Positions 45,048 through 54,079 of a DNA stretch of 55,801 nucleotides are shown piece by piece. Each line of letters opens with the position of its first letter. Positions within the stretch are counted from its first letter, which is position 1. The translations under genes were made by a program, and so were the position numbers. This DNA is from Prevotellaceae bacterium (GTDB taxonomy: Bacteria; Bacteroidota; Bacteroidia; Bacteroidales; UBA932), in the NCBI GenBank assembly GCA_031267135.1, contig JAIRZQ010000066.1, positions 1-55,801 of the forward strand. Reading direction: 5' to 3'. Below the pieces are notes generated by a model that ran no database searches, was not told the DNA's origin, and saw only the letters and a list, made by a program, of their open reading frames with translations.

Positions 45048-46070
45048 ATGGATACATCAGTACTTGTAATATATACAGGCGGAACAATAGGAATGAAGCA
45101 GAACTCGAAGACAGGAGCGCTTGTTCCGTTCGATTTCAGCGAAATAGAAAAGGAAGTTCCCGAGCTGAAGAAATTCAAATATAAATTAGATACGCATTCG
45201 TTTAGAAATCCCATAGACTCTTCGGACGTTAAGCCGGAATTTTGGGCTACCATAGCAAAAATAATAAAGAACAGTTATGATTTGTATGATGGATTTGTAA
45301 TCCTTCATGGAACGGATACAATGTCGTATTCGGCGTCTGCATTGAGCTTCATGCTGGAAAACTTAAGCAAGCCGGTAATTTTCACAGGTTCTCAGTTACC
45401 TATTGACTCAATACGCACAGACGGAAAAGAAAATATTCTGTCGGCAATAGAAATTGCTGCTTCGCGACAAAACGGCAAGCCCGTGATTCCTGAAGTATGC
45501 ATATTCTTTGATTACAAGCTGTTTCGCGGAAACCGGACAACCAAACACAGCGCCGAAAAGTTTAATGCATTCAGATCGTATAATTATCCGGCGCTTGCAG
45601 AAGCGGGTGTAGAAATTAAGTATAATTTGCCTGCGATAGCAAAGCCGGAATCGGGCAAAATATTAAAAATTCACACCGAAATGGATACTTCGGTTATAGG
45701 ATTAAAAATTTTTCCGGGAATAAATTGTGATTTTATTGATAATATATTGAATACAAAAGGATTAAAAGGCATTATAATTGAAACTTTCGGATCGGGAAAT
45801 ACGCCTACATCCGAAAAATTTTTATCAAAATTCAAGACGGCAATCGACAAAGGCTTGATAGCGCTGAACATTAGTCAGTGTCAAGCGGGAAGCGTGGAAA
45901 TGGAACGTTATGAAACGGGAATTTTATTCAAAAATACAGGAGTCGTTTGCGGTAAGGATATGACGTTTGAAGCGGCAATAACAAAATTATCATTCTTATT
46001 GACTAATAACAAGACAGTTACAGGCATCAAAGAGGATTTACAAAAGTCATTGCGAGGAGAAATTTCTTAA
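45048..46070 (+). CDS. ansA: Type I L-asparaginase
   Basis: The 340-residue amidohydrolase converts asparagine to aspartate and ammonia. The first catalytic Thr is in IYTGGTIGMK (about 9-18), the second in ILHGTDTMSYSA near 90, and the Lys in RTDGKENILSA near 128-138. It has no signal peptide, so it is the cytoplasmic type I form. It lies upstream of the ExbB/ExbD operon but is separated from it by 138 bases with a possible promoter. Confidence 0.94.
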   Translation: MDTSVLVIYTGGTIGMKQNSKTGALVPFDFSEIEKEVPELKKFKYKLDTHSFRNPIDSSDVKPEFWATIAKIIKNSYDLYDGFVILHGTDTMSYSASALSFMLENLSKPVIFTGSQLPIDSIRTDGKENILSAIEIAASRQNGKPVIPEVCIFFDYKLFRGNRTTKHSAEKFNAFRSYNYPALAEAGVEIKYNLPAIAKPESGKILKIHTEMDTSVIGLKIFPGINCDFIDNILNTKGLKGIIIETFGSGNTPTSEKFLSKFKTAIDKGLIALNISQCQAGSVEMERYETGILFKNTGVVCGKDMTFEAAITKLSFLLTNNKTVTGIKEDLQKSLRGEIS

Positions 46071-46099
46071 TATTTTGTTGTTGTAATAAATTTTTTTTG

Positions 46100-46106
46100 T
46101 AATTTG
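46100..46106 (+). promoter_or_regulatory. Possible promoter of the exbB operon
   Basis: TAATTTG resembles the -7 box with one base missing from its interior, and lies after a long T run. It would give an A-rich leader of about 95 bases. Weak support. Confidence 0.25.
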
Positions 46107-46208
46107 GCGGCTTCAAATTGAATATAAACTGGTAAGAAAAAGTTAAATTAAAAAATATTGAACTTAGTAAAAAACAAACAAATTAAAAAAAATTAAATTT
46201 AAAGAGCC

Positions 46209-46928
46209 ATGAAAAAACTATTTATGTTTTTAGCAGCAACCGGAACGAGCGTTGCTGCGAATTTAGCAATCGCACAAGAAGCAGTAGAAACTACAGTTCC
46301 TTTGCATCAGACACTTAAGAAAAACTTTATCGACGGAGGTCCGTTGTTTATGACCCCGATTATTCTGTGTCTTATTTTGGGTTTGGCATTTGTAATCGAA
46401 AGAATTATTTATCTGAACCTTGCAGATGTTAACACCAAAAAACTTGTTGATGATGTTGAAACAGCGCTGGCAAATGGTGGTGTTGTAGCGGCAAAAGAAT
46501 TATGCCGCAATACTCGCGGGCCTGTTGCAAGCATTTTCTATCAGGGACTTGATCGTGCCGACGAAGGTGTTGAAATGGTGGAAAAAGCCGTTGTAAGTTA
46601 CGGCGGAGTGCAAATGGGTAAAATAGAAAGCAACCTCTCGTGGATAGCGCTGTTTATCGCCGTCGCTCCTTCATTGGGTTTCTTGGGAACAGTTATCGGT
46701 ATGGTACAGGCATTCAACGCTATCGAACAGGCAGGACAAATTTCTCCAACAGTTGTTGCAGGCGGTATGAAAGTCGCTCTTATTACTACCGTTGCCGGAC
46801 TTATTGTTGCTATCATACTGCAGCTTTTCTACAATTATATCATTTCAAAAGTAGATTCCATAGTTAATAAAATGGAAGATGCATCGATTACGCTTGTTGA
46901 TTTGGTTATAAAAAATAAAAACAGATAA
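46209..46928 (+). CDS. exbB: MotA/TolQ/ExbB proton channel protein
   Basis: The 239-residue protein has an N-terminal signal-like segment (MKKLFMFLAATGTSVAANLAIA), then the ExbB fold with three membrane segments (about 48-68, 140-162, 185-210). The conserved region APSLGFLGTVIGMVQAFNAIEQAGQISPTVVAGGMKVALITTVAGL is present. ExbB uses the proton gradient to power outer-membrane transport with ExbD and TonB. It heads a four-gene operon: 4-TM protein, ExbD, ExbD. Confidence 0.93.
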   Translation: MKKLFMFLAATGTSVAANLAIAQEAVETTVPLHQTLKKNFIDGGPLFMTPIILCLILGLAFVIERIIYLNLADVNTKKLVDDVETALANGGVVAAKELCRNTRGPVASIFYQGLDRADEGVEMVEKAVVSYGGVQMGKIESNLSWIALFIAVAPSLGFLGTVIGMVQAFNAIEQAGQISPTVVAGGMKVALITTVAGLIVAIILQLFYNYIISKVDSIVNKMEDASITLVDLVIKNKNR

Positions 46929-46931
46929 ATC

Positions 46932-47402
46932 ATGTCGAGAAAAACATTAAATATCATAACAATAGTCCTGTTTATTGTTTCTGTTATTGTAGCAATATTT
47001 ACATTTGCTAATATTAATACAATGGGAGAAGTAAAAGAAGGCATATATGCCAATTCAGGATTAGTAAATCCATTGTTGTACTGGTCATATTTCTTGCTTG
47101 TAATTACATTGGTTTTGGTATTGCTTTTGCCTCTTCCTTCAATAATAAAAAATCCGAAATCGTTAAAACGGACGCTGTTTGTTATTGTGGGAATTATTGT
47201 TGCCTTTGGCGTGGTTTATTTATTATCACAGGGCAAACCAGACAGCGAAGCAATATGGAAGACTTTATTGCCGAAACAGCAGGATGAATACAGGGCTGAT
47301 TTTCTAACTGCAAACATGAACATAATCGGAGCTGAAATTGCATTGATATTGGCAGTTGCTGTAATCCTGTGGTCGATGCTTAAAGGATATGTTAAAAAAT
47401 AA
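46932..47402 (+). CDS. Four-TM membrane protein in the ExbBD operon
   Basis: The 156-residue protein has four hydrophobic segments (about 6-28, 47-67, 79-100, 130-150) and a soluble loop between the last two. It has no recognised domain. It starts three bases after exbB and ends 21 bases before the first exbD, so it is surely co-transcribed and probably part of the same complex. I have the impression that a similar unnamed gene is found at this place in related Bacteroidales. Function unknown. Confidence 0.75.
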   Translation: MSRKTLNIITIVLFIVSVIVAIFTFANINTMGEVKEGIYANSGLVNPLLYWSYFLLVITLVLVLLLPLPSIIKNPKSLKRTLFVIVGIIVAFGVVYLLSQGKPDSEAIWKTLLPKQQDEYRADFLTANMNIIGAEIALILAVAVILWSMLKGYVKK

Positions 47403-47423
47403 ATTTTGTAAAATTATATAATC

Positions 47424-48008
47424 ATGACAAGAAATAAGAAAGAAACGCCCGAATTAAACAGTACAAGTACTGCCGATATATCGTTTCTTTTGATTTGCTT
47501 CTTTTTGATGACATCCAGCATGGATCAGAGCATGGGGATAAATCGTCTGTTACCGCCGATACCCGAAGAGGATACCAAAGTAGAAATTCAGATTAAACCA
47601 CACAATGTATTACAGGTACTTGTTGATGGACAGGACAGACTTTCTGTCAATAAAAAGCAAATAGATATCAGGGATTTGAAACTTACGGCTAAGGAATTTA
47701 TTCAAAATCCGGCAAACGATCCTGCAAAATCAAGCAAAAAAGAAGAAAACATACCGGGCGTAGGGCTTGTTCCCGTATCGGAAGCAGTTATTTCGTTACA
47801 AAATGTGCGCAGCACAAGTTACGAAGCATATTTGCGGGTACAGAACGAGCTTACTGCTGCATATAACGAATTGCGTAATGAAGAATCTACCGCAAGATAC
47901 GGAAGAAAATTTGACGACTTGAATGAAACTCAGCGCGACGTAATTACTAAAATTTACAGGCAAAGAATATCGGAATCACCGCCGAAAGATACTCGTAAAA
48001 ACAGATAG
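47424..48008 (+). CDS. exbD: ExbD/TolR family biopolymer transport protein (first)
   Basis: The 194-residue protein has a short N-terminus and a single membrane segment (about 18-36, TADISFLLICFFLMTSSMDQ) with the proton-path Asp18. The periplasmic domain has an insertion of about 40-50 residues (LTAKEFIQNPANDPAKSSKKEENIPG...) compared with ordinary ExbD of about 140 residues. It is followed by a second ExbD after 11 bases. Confidence 0.88.
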   Translation: MTRNKKETPELNSTSTADISFLLICFFLMTSSMDQSMGINRLLPPIPEEDTKVEIQIKPHNVLQVLVDGQDRLSVNKKQIDIRDLKLTAKEFIQNPANDPAKSSKKEENIPGVGLVPVSEAVISLQNVRSTSYEAYLRVQNELTAAYNELRNEESTARYGRKFDDLNETQRDVITKIYRQRISESPPKDTRKNR

Positions 48009-48019
48009 GAGATAATACA

Positions 48020-48484
48020 ATGGCAAAATTTACAGGGAAAAAAGCAAAAAAACTTGCAGGATTTAATACTGCATCCATGGGCGACATTGTGTTCATCTTA
48101 CTGTTCTTTTTTATGGTAACGACAACAATGCGCGAAAGCGAAGTGAAAGTAAGAACCGATGTTCCAAAGGCTTCGGAAGTTGCCAAGCTGGAGCGCAAAG
48201 ACCTTACCGTGTACATTAACATAGGACCGCCTATTGCAGCTGAGCAGGCAAGATATGGCACCGATACGCGTATTCAGTTAAACGACTCGTTTAAAACTGT
48301 TGACGATATTCGTAACTTTATAGCATCATTTCGCGAAGGTCTGGATGAAAAAGACCGTCCGTACATGACAACAGCCCTTAAAATAGACAAGGAAACAAGA
48401 ATGGGCATAGTGTCGGATGTAAAAGAAGAACTGAGGCGCTGTCAGGCATTAAAAATTATGTACAATGCGCTTAAAGCGGAATAA
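48020..48484 (+). CDS. exbD: ExbD/TolR family biopolymer transport protein (second)
   Basis: The 154-residue protein has the ExbD layout: N-terminal basic tail, one membrane segment (about 21-40, MGDIVFILLFFFMVTTTM) with the conserved Asp22, then a periplasmic domain ending YNALKAE. Two different ExbD proteins in one operon suggest a mixed ExbB-ExbD complex. No TonB gene follows; a terminator lies between this gene and the alkaline phosphatase gene. Confidence 0.9.
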   Translation: MAKFTGKKAKKLAGFNTASMGDIVFILLFFFMVTTTMRESEVKVRTDVPKASEVAKLERKDLTVYINIGPPIAAEQARYGTDTRIQLNDSFKTVDDIRNFIASFREGLDEKDRPYMTTALKIDKETRMGIVSDVKEELRRCQALKIMYNALKAE

Positions 48485-48502
48485 AAAATGTTTAACACAA
48501 CA

Positions 48503-48539
48503 GAAAGGGGTGCGAATTTATGCACCTCTTTTCGTTTTA
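48503..48539 (+). terminator. Terminator after the ExbB/ExbD operon
   Basis: GAAAGGGGTGC (48503-48513) pairs with GCACCTCTTTTC (48522-48533), with one G-U pair, followed by GTTTT. It separates the operon from the phosphatase gene. Confidence 0.7.
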
Positions 48540-48550
48540 ATTTATAAAAA

Positions 48551-49768
48551 ATGAAAAAGATATTATCCACAATTTTATGCATCGTAATGATTTGCAGTGC
48601 ATGCTTCGCACAAGACGGTAAAAAAGCCAAATACATTTTTCTTTTCGTAGGCGATGGCATGGGAATTGCCCATGTTACGCTTACAGAGGCATATTTGGCA
48701 GACAAAGCGGGAAAAACAGGAAGCGAATACCTGTCGTTTTCAAAATTTCCATATACAGGATTTGTAACAACATATTCGGCAAGCCATTTTACTACATGCT
48801 CATCAGCATCGGGAACGGCATTTTCCACAGGATACAAAACCAAAAATCACATGCTTGGCATAGCTCCCGATTCTATTACAAAGCTCAAAAGCGTTTCGTA
48901 TAAACTCAAGGAAAAAGGATTTAAAATAGGAGTAAGTTCAAATGTTGCTGTAAATCACGCAACGCCGGCTGCTTTTTATGCAAACAATATCAGTCGCACG
49001 GCTTATTACGAAATAGGTCTTCAGCTTTGGCAAAGCGGCTTTGATTTTTTCGGAGGCGGAAGCTTCATGCAGGACAAAGGTAAAGCCAAGGATATGCAAT
49101 CGTTGGAAGAAATAACCGGAAACAATGGATATGCGGTTACACGCGGAGTAAAAGAAATAAACGACATTTCGGCAAATGTAAGTAAGGTTGTCGCTTTTTT
49201 CAATGAAAATGATGAAATACAAAACCTGTCGTATTCAATCAACAGAAAGCAGGGCGAAGCAAAACTTTCGGACATTTTGGAAGCCGAAATAAAATTTCTT
49301 AAAGCAAGAGAAGACAGGGGATTTTTTATTATGGCAGAAGGCGGAATTATTGACTGGTGCGCACACGATAACGATGCGGCAGGAACAGTCAAAGAAGTTA
49401 TTGATTTGTCGGAAGCAGTGCAGGTTGCCGTTGATTTTTACAACGAACATCCCGATGAAACTCTTATAATTGTTACAGCCGACCACGAAACAGGAGGCAT
49501 AACGCTGGCGCGAACGGGCGGCGGAAAGCAAGGCTTTGCAAGCCTTGACGGACAGGCAGCTTCGGTAGGCGTTTTAGACAAAGAAAATGGCAGAGCGATC
49601 TGTGATTCCATAAACAATGCGGCAGGCGTTGGCTTCAGCACAAAAGGACATACGGGAATTGTTGTACCTTTGTATGCCATAGGCGCAGGAGCAGAATTAT
49701 TTACAGGCAAGTTCGACAATACCGATATTCCCCGCAAAATAATGAAAGCAGCAGGATTTGAATTTTAA
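48551..49768 (+). CDS. Secreted alkaline phosphatase
   Basis: The 405-residue protein has a signal peptide (ending CSACFA near residue 20) and alkaline-phosphatase motifs: FVGDGMG near 33-39, the nucleophile segment TTCSSASGTAFSTG (Ser84), DWCAHDND near 270, TADHETGG near 305, and a histidine in TKGHTG near 362. The residue before the nucleophile is Cys83 where E. coli PhoA has Asp; I believe this variant recurs in Bacteroidota. It is periplasmic or outer-membrane exposed and releases phosphate from monoesters. Confidence 0.9.
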   Translation: MKKILSTILCIVMICSACFAQDGKKAKYIFLFVGDGMGIAHVTLTEAYLADKAGKTGSEYLSFSKFPYTGFVTTYSASHFTTCSSASGTAFSTGYKTKNHMLGIAPDSITKLKSVSYKLKEKGFKIGVSSNVAVNHATPAAFYANNISRTAYYEIGLQLWQSGFDFFGGGSFMQDKGKAKDMQSLEEITGNNGYAVTRGVKEINDISANVSKVVAFFNENDEIQNLSYSINRKQGEAKLSDILEAEIKFLKAREDRGFFIMAEGGIIDWCAHDNDAAGTVKEVIDLSEAVQVAVDFYNEHPDETLIIVTADHETGGITLARTGGGKQGFASLDGQAASVGVLDKENGRAICDSINNAAGVGFSTKGHTGIVVPLYAIGAGAELFTGKFDNTDIPRKIMKAAGFEF

Positions 49769-49783
49769 ATGAAAAATCGTTGC

Positions 49784-49828
49784 AGCAATAAAAAACGGCT
49801 GACTGAAAGTCAGCCGTTTTTTATTGCT
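49784..49828. terminator. Bidirectional terminator between phosphatase and argS genes
   Basis: Two perfectly complementary 21-base arms (49784-49804 and 49808-49828) around a GAA loop, containing ACGGCTGACT and flanking A6/T6 runs, lie between convergent genes. Both strands end with a T run. It is the strongest hairpin in the window. Confidence 0.9.
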
Positions 49829-49934
49829 ATCCGGATTCCTCAGTACGACAATTGATGCTATGAAAATACAGCCCGTTTTGGGCTAATCCGATTTTCGACT
49901 GTACTCAATATTATATCGAGCCCGGTTAATTGTT

Positions 49935-51719
49935 TTACATTCTGTCGGGAACATCAATTCCCAGCAGTTTCATCGATTTTTTAATCATAAGTGCTACCTT
50001 TTGCGACAGCATTAGCCGGAACAGTTTCAACCTTTCGTTTTCTTCGCGCAAAATCTGATGCTCGTGATAAAACTGATTAAATTCCTTAGCGATATCGTAT
50101 GCGTAATTTGCAATCACGGCAGGCGAAAACTCCTTTGCCGCCAGCGTCAGTGTTTCGGGAAAGGCGTCTATTAATTTTATTATTGATATTTCCTTTTTGC
50201 TGATATGTGCATGTTCCGATATTTGCGGAATTTTTATTTGCTGTTCGCTTGCCTTGCGTAAAATTGAGTTTATCCGAGCGCAAGTATATTGTATGAACGG
50301 ACCTGTATTTCCATTGAAATCTATTGATTCATTCGGGTCGAAAAGCATTGTTTTTTTTGGGTCAACTTTAAGGATAAAATATTTAAGCGCTCCAAGTCCT
50401 ATCATTCGACAAACGCTTTCGGCTTCATCCCTGCTTAAATCATCGAGTTTTCCAAGTTCTTTCGACATTTCACAGGCAGTTGAAATCATAAGCTGTATCA
50501 AATCATCGGCATCAACAACAGTTCCTTCGCGCGATTTCATTTTCCCTTCGGGCAATTCAACCATTCCGTACGAAAGATGATAAATTGAATCAGCCCATGC
50601 AAATCCCAATTTTTTAAGTATAAGTTTTAATACCTGAAAATGATAGTTTTGCTCGTTACCTACAACGTAAATCATTTGATCTATACTGTATTCATCAACG
50701 CGTTGCCGCGCAGTTCCTAAATCCTGAGTAATATAGACCGATGTTTTGTCGCTGCGCAAAAGCAACTTTTGGTCAAGCCCGTCGTCAGTCAGGTCAATCC
50801 ATACCGAACCGTCTTCCCTTTGAAAAAATACGCCTTTATCCAATCCTTCTTTCACCAGATTTTTCCCTGAAAGATATGTTTGCGATTCGTAATAAATTTT
50901 ATCGAACGAAACGCCCAAGTCTTTGTATGTTTTATCGAATCCTGCGTAAACCCACGAGTTCATTTTTTCCCACAAGGCAACAGTTTCAGGATCTCCGGCT
51001 TCCCATTTTCGCAGCATTTCCTGCACTTCGAACTGAATTGGAACACTGCGTTTGGCTTCGTCTTCATCAACTCCGCCTGCCATGATTTCGGAAAGCTGCT
51101 TTTTATATTCGCGGTCGTAAAGCACATAATATTCGCCAACCAGATGATCGCCTTTTTTGCCTGATGATTCGGGAATTTCGCCGTTGCCGAATTTTTGCCA
51201 TGCCAGCATTGACTTGCAGATATGTATGCCTCTGTCGTTCACCAGATTTACTTTTACAACATCATTGCCGCAAGCTTCGAGGATGTTTGCTACTGCATAT
51301 CCGAGCAAGTTATTGCGAATATGTCCCAAATGCAGCGGCTTGTTCGTATTGGGCGACGAATATTCAATCATCAGTTTTTTCCCGTTTTGGCATGAAAATC
51401 CGAAATTTTCATCTTCGACAGCTGCATTAAGCCTTTGAATCCAACATTCGGAAGTAAATGTTATATTCAAAAATCCCTTGATAACACTGTACGATTCAAT
51501 TTCAGCGGACATGGATTTTAGTTTTTCGCCTATCTCGCTTGCCGTTATTTCGGGCGTTTTATGACTTAACCGCAACAGGGGAAAAACTACCAGCGTATAA
51601 TCGCCTTCAAAGTCTTTGTTTGTAACCTGTATTTGAATTTGTTCATAAGCAACGGTCATGCCGTATAATTGCTCAACAGCGAGCCTCACGTATGTTTGTA
51701 ATACTTTTTCAATATTCAT
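49935..51719 (-). CDS. argS: Arginine--tRNA ligase
   Basis: The class I synthetase has 594 residues from ATG at 51719. The HIGH-type motif is HLGH in NKPLHLGHIRNN, and the KMSK-type loop reads KMKSREGT. The C-terminal anticodon-binding DALR domain ends LLGIDVPDRM, as in other ArgRS. The longer frame (from TTG at 51740) is rejected because that TTG lies inside the -7 box. It is convergent with the alkaline phosphatase gene. Confidence 0.96.
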   Translation of the reverse strand: MNIEKVLQTYVRLAVEQLYGMTVAYEQIQIQVTNKDFEGDYTLVVFPLLRLSHKTPEITASEIGEKLKSMSAEIESYSVIKGFLNITFTSECWIQRLNAAVEDENFGFSCQNGKKLMIEYSSPNTNKPLHLGHIRNNLLGYAVANILEACGNDVVKVNLVNDRGIHICKSMLAWQKFGNGEIPESSGKKGDHLVGEYYVLYDREYKKQLSEIMAGGVDEDEAKRSVPIQFEVQEMLRKWEAGDPETVALWEKMNSWVYAGFDKTYKDLGVSFDKIYYESQTYLSGKNLVKEGLDKGVFFQREDGSVWIDLTDDGLDQKLLLRSDKTSVYITQDLGTARQRVDEYSIDQMIYVVGNEQNYHFQVLKLILKKLGFAWADSIYHLSYGMVELPEGKMKSREGTVVDADDLIQLMISTACEMSKELGKLDDLSRDEAESVCRMIGLGALKYFILKVDPKKTMLFDPNESIDFNGNTGPFIQYTCARINSILRKASEQQIKIPQISEHAHISKKEISIIKLIDAFPETLTLAAKEFSPAVIANYAYDIAKEFNQFYHEHQILREENERLKLFRLMLSQKVALMIKKSMKLLGIDVPDRM

Positions 51720-51737
51720 CTCGTAAAATTTTGGCTG

Positions 51738-51745
51738 CAAAGTTA
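51738..51745 (-). promoter_or_regulatory. -7 box of argS
   Basis: TAACTTTG on the minus strand, 18 bases before the argS ATG, giving a leader of about 12 bases. Confidence 0.6.
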
Positions 51746-51780
51746 ACGAAAAAATTGCATTTACTGTTTGAACTTGCGAA

Positions 51781-52815
51781 TTAGCGGTTCAATCGAAACC
51801 GGGCTATTACCGGATTATGGTCGGAATTGGCAAATTCCAGATCAACAACCTTGATGTTTGCACATTCCACATTTGGAGATGCAAGAAAAAAGTCAATAGT
51901 AGCAGTTGAGCTTTGCCCTGCAGTATAAGGTTTATCCAAATAACGATTTGTAGGAGTATTGCCCGCAAACCACTGCCAGTCGTCCGGAAAAAAATCGTGA
52001 GGAATTTTGATGGCAGTAAAATTTTTTACAGCTTGCACATCTTCGACGCATGACGGCGGAACTTGATTCCAGTCGCCGCCAACTATTACGTAATTTCCCA
52101 TGTTATATTCGTATGTTACGAACCGTTTCAGAAAACTTAACTCTTCAAGGCGCTGTTTTCCGCTGTCGAATGCCGAATTGTGAGTGTTTATAACCAAAAG
52201 CTGTTTGCCGTTTTTCAGATTGTATCGCGCCGCAATGAAGCATCTGTCGTACAGGAATGTGCGCGAAGGCAGTTTCATTGTATTTGGGTAAGCAAAATGC
52301 TTAAGGCTGCAAACTTCGTTTTTAGTACAGAAAACCAGGCTCGACAATATTTTTCCCGTTGGCTTTTTGATTGGCACGGGAACAAACGCTGTATTGTAAT
52401 TTATGCTGAAATACGAATAAAACGAAGGAATAGCCGTTTGTATCTCACGAAATTCATTGATATTATACGAGCGTTTTGAATTTATGTCAACTTCCTGCAG
52501 CAGTATAAAATCGACAGTGTCGTTGCTTTTAATAAAATCACATATTTTTTGCAGGTTTTCGCATGTTTTTTCCCTGCTTTGCTGTGACCGGCTTCCGCCT
52601 TCGTAGAAAAAATCCATTGAAGCGTCCAAGCCCGCATAGCCAATGTTCCATGTAAGGATGTTAAACACGCTGTCGCTTAAAACATCACAGTCGTTTTGCG
52701 CAATAACAAGTTCTTTCGGAGATTTAAAATCCATAAAAAATAAAATTGCAAAAAACATTACAAGCAGTAATGCTGCAACTGATAATATCATTAATATGCT
52801 CCGTAAAAATTTCAT
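51781..52815 (-). CDS. Membrane-anchored endonuclease/exonuclease/phosphatase family protein
   Basis: The 344-residue protein has one N-terminal membrane segment (about 8-30) and an EEP-fold domain. Active-site motifs are present: WNIGYAG near 55, ILLQEVD near 104, NTHNSAF near 210, GGDWNQ near 248 and SDHNP near 333. The family hydrolyses phosphodiesters or phosphomonoesters of DNA, inositol phosphates or sphingomyelin. The membrane anchor and periplasmic placement favour a phospholipid or inositol-type phosphohydrolase over DNA repair, but the substrate is not shown. Confidence 0.87.
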   Translation of the reverse strand: MKFLRSILMILSVAALLLVMFFAILFFMDFKSPKELVIAQNDCDVLSDSVFNILTWNIGYAGLDASMDFFYEGGSRSQQSREKTCENLQKICDFIKSNDTVDFILLQEVDINSKRSYNINEFREIQTAIPSFYSYFSINYNTAFVPVPIKKPTGKILSSLVFCTKNEVCSLKHFAYPNTMKLPSRTFLYDRCFIAARYNLKNGKQLLVINTHNSAFDSGKQRLEELSFLKRFVTYEYNMGNYVIVGGDWNQVPPSCVEDVQAVKNFTAIKIPHDFFPDDWQWFAGNTPTNRYLDKPYTAGQSSTATIDFFLASPNVECANIKVVDLEFANSDHNPVIARFRLNR

Positions 52816-52832
52816 CTGTACCTATTTGACCG

Positions 52833-52840
52833 CAAATGTA
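52833..52840 (-). promoter_or_regulatory. -7 box of the EEP-family gene
   Basis: TACATTTG on the minus strand, 17 bases before the ATG, giving a short leader. Confidence 0.5.
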
Positions 52841-52856
52841 CAAAAATCAGGTTAAT

Positions 52857-52888
52857 TTTTCGCATATCGCCGATAAATTATAACTTTG
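52857..52888 (+). promoter_or_regulatory. Promoter of pdxB-DUF4301
   Basis: The -7 box TAACTTTG (52881-52888) is exact; the -33 box is TTTT (52857-52860), 20 bases upstream. It would give a leader of about 33 bases before the pdxB ATG at 52928. Confidence 0.6.
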
Positions 52889-52927
52889 CGGAAATTAAAA
52901 AACGGTTTAAATTTCAATATAACATTA

Positions 52928-54052
52928 ATGAAAATAGTTGTTGACAGCAAGATTCCTTTTATAAGCGGCATTTTTGAGCCGTTTGCGGATGTGATTTATA
53001 AAGACGGATCGGAAATTTCGCGTGCCGACCTGCACGATGCGGATGCTCTTGTTATCAGAACTCGAACCGTATGTAATGCACAACTGCTCGAAGGCTCGAA
53101 TCTGAAATTAATTGCTTCGACAACCATAGGATTCGATCATATCGACACTGACTTTTGCCGCCGCAACAACATTGCATGGACTAATGCCGATGGCTGTAAC
53201 TCATTGGCTGTTGCTCAATATGTGCTGGCTGCGCTTTTGCATATTTCGCATGAACGCAGTATGAATCTCAGTAAGATAAAAATAGGAATTATCGGCGTGG
53301 GCAATGTGGGCAAGAAAGTTGAAAATATATGCCGGCTTCTGGGAATGAATGTTTTGCTTTGCGATGCGCCTCGAAAAAAAAACGAGGAAAATGCATCCTT
53401 TGTCAATATCGACGAAATTGTAAGGAATGCGGATATTGTTACGCTGCATGTTCCTCTCAACCGTACGGGAGAATACGGTACATATCATCTTTTTGATACA
53501 AAAATGTTTGAAATGATGAAAGCAAAAGTCTTCATCAACACTTCACGCGGCGAAGTTGTCGAAACTAACGCGCTGAAAGCGGCAATAATAAACAAAACTG
53601 TTGACTTTGCAGTTATTGATGTTTGGGAAAACGAGCCGAAAATCGATAAAAATCTGCTTTCGCTTGTTGATATTGCAACGCCTCACATTGCAGGATATTC
53701 GCTTGAAGGAAAAGCGGCAGGGACAATGATGGCGGTGCATGCCGTTTCAAAATTTTTTAATCTTGGCTTTGACAGCCTGCAAATTGAAAACCTGCCCGAA
53801 GTCGAGAAAAAAATTACTGTTGACTGTGCCGGTAAATCTGTTTTAAGCGTTTTGCAGGATGCCGTAAAGTCAGTTTACAGCATACTTGCCGACAGTGATT
53901 TATTAAAGCAAAATGCGGATGATTTTGAAAAATTGCGCTCAGGCTATCGGTTGAGGCGGGAATTTGCATCCTGCAAAATTTTTGCAAAAAATGTGAACAG
54001 TGAACAAAAAAAAATATTAAATTTGCTGGATTTTAATCTTATAAACAAATAA
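52928..54052 (+). CDS. pdxB: 4-phosphoerythronate dehydrogenase
   Basis: The enzyme has 374 residues from ATG at 52928 (MKIVVDSKIPF). A longer frame beginning at TTG 52886 overlaps the -7 box and is rejected. The layout is that of D-2-hydroxyacid dehydrogenases: NAD loop GIIGVGNVGKKV, then Arg in NTSRGEVVE, Glu in DVWENEP and His in ATPHIAGYS. The SKIPFISG start and a C-terminal domain of about 80 residues match PdxB. It works in the DXP-independent vitamin B6 pathway. A DUF4301 gene follows 27 bases later. Confidence 0.92.
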   Translation: MKIVVDSKIPFISGIFEPFADVIYKDGSEISRADLHDADALVIRTRTVCNAQLLEGSNLKLIASTTIGFDHIDTDFCRRNNIAWTNADGCNSLAVAQYVLAALLHISHERSMNLSKIKIGIIGVGNVGKKVENICRLLGMNVLLCDAPRKKNEENASFVNIDEIVRNADIVTLHVPLNRTGEYGTYHLFDTKMFEMMKAKVFINTSRGEVVETNALKAAIINKTVDFAVIDVWENEPKIDKNLLSLVDIATPHIAGYSLEGKAAGTMMAVHAVSKFFNLGFDSLQIENLPEVEKKITVDCAGKSVLSVLQDAVKSVYSILADSDLLKQNADDFEKLRSGYRLRREFASCKIFAKNVNSEQKKILNLLDFNLINK

Positions 54053-54079
54053 AATCAGTTAGCTTTAAAATTATAAACC

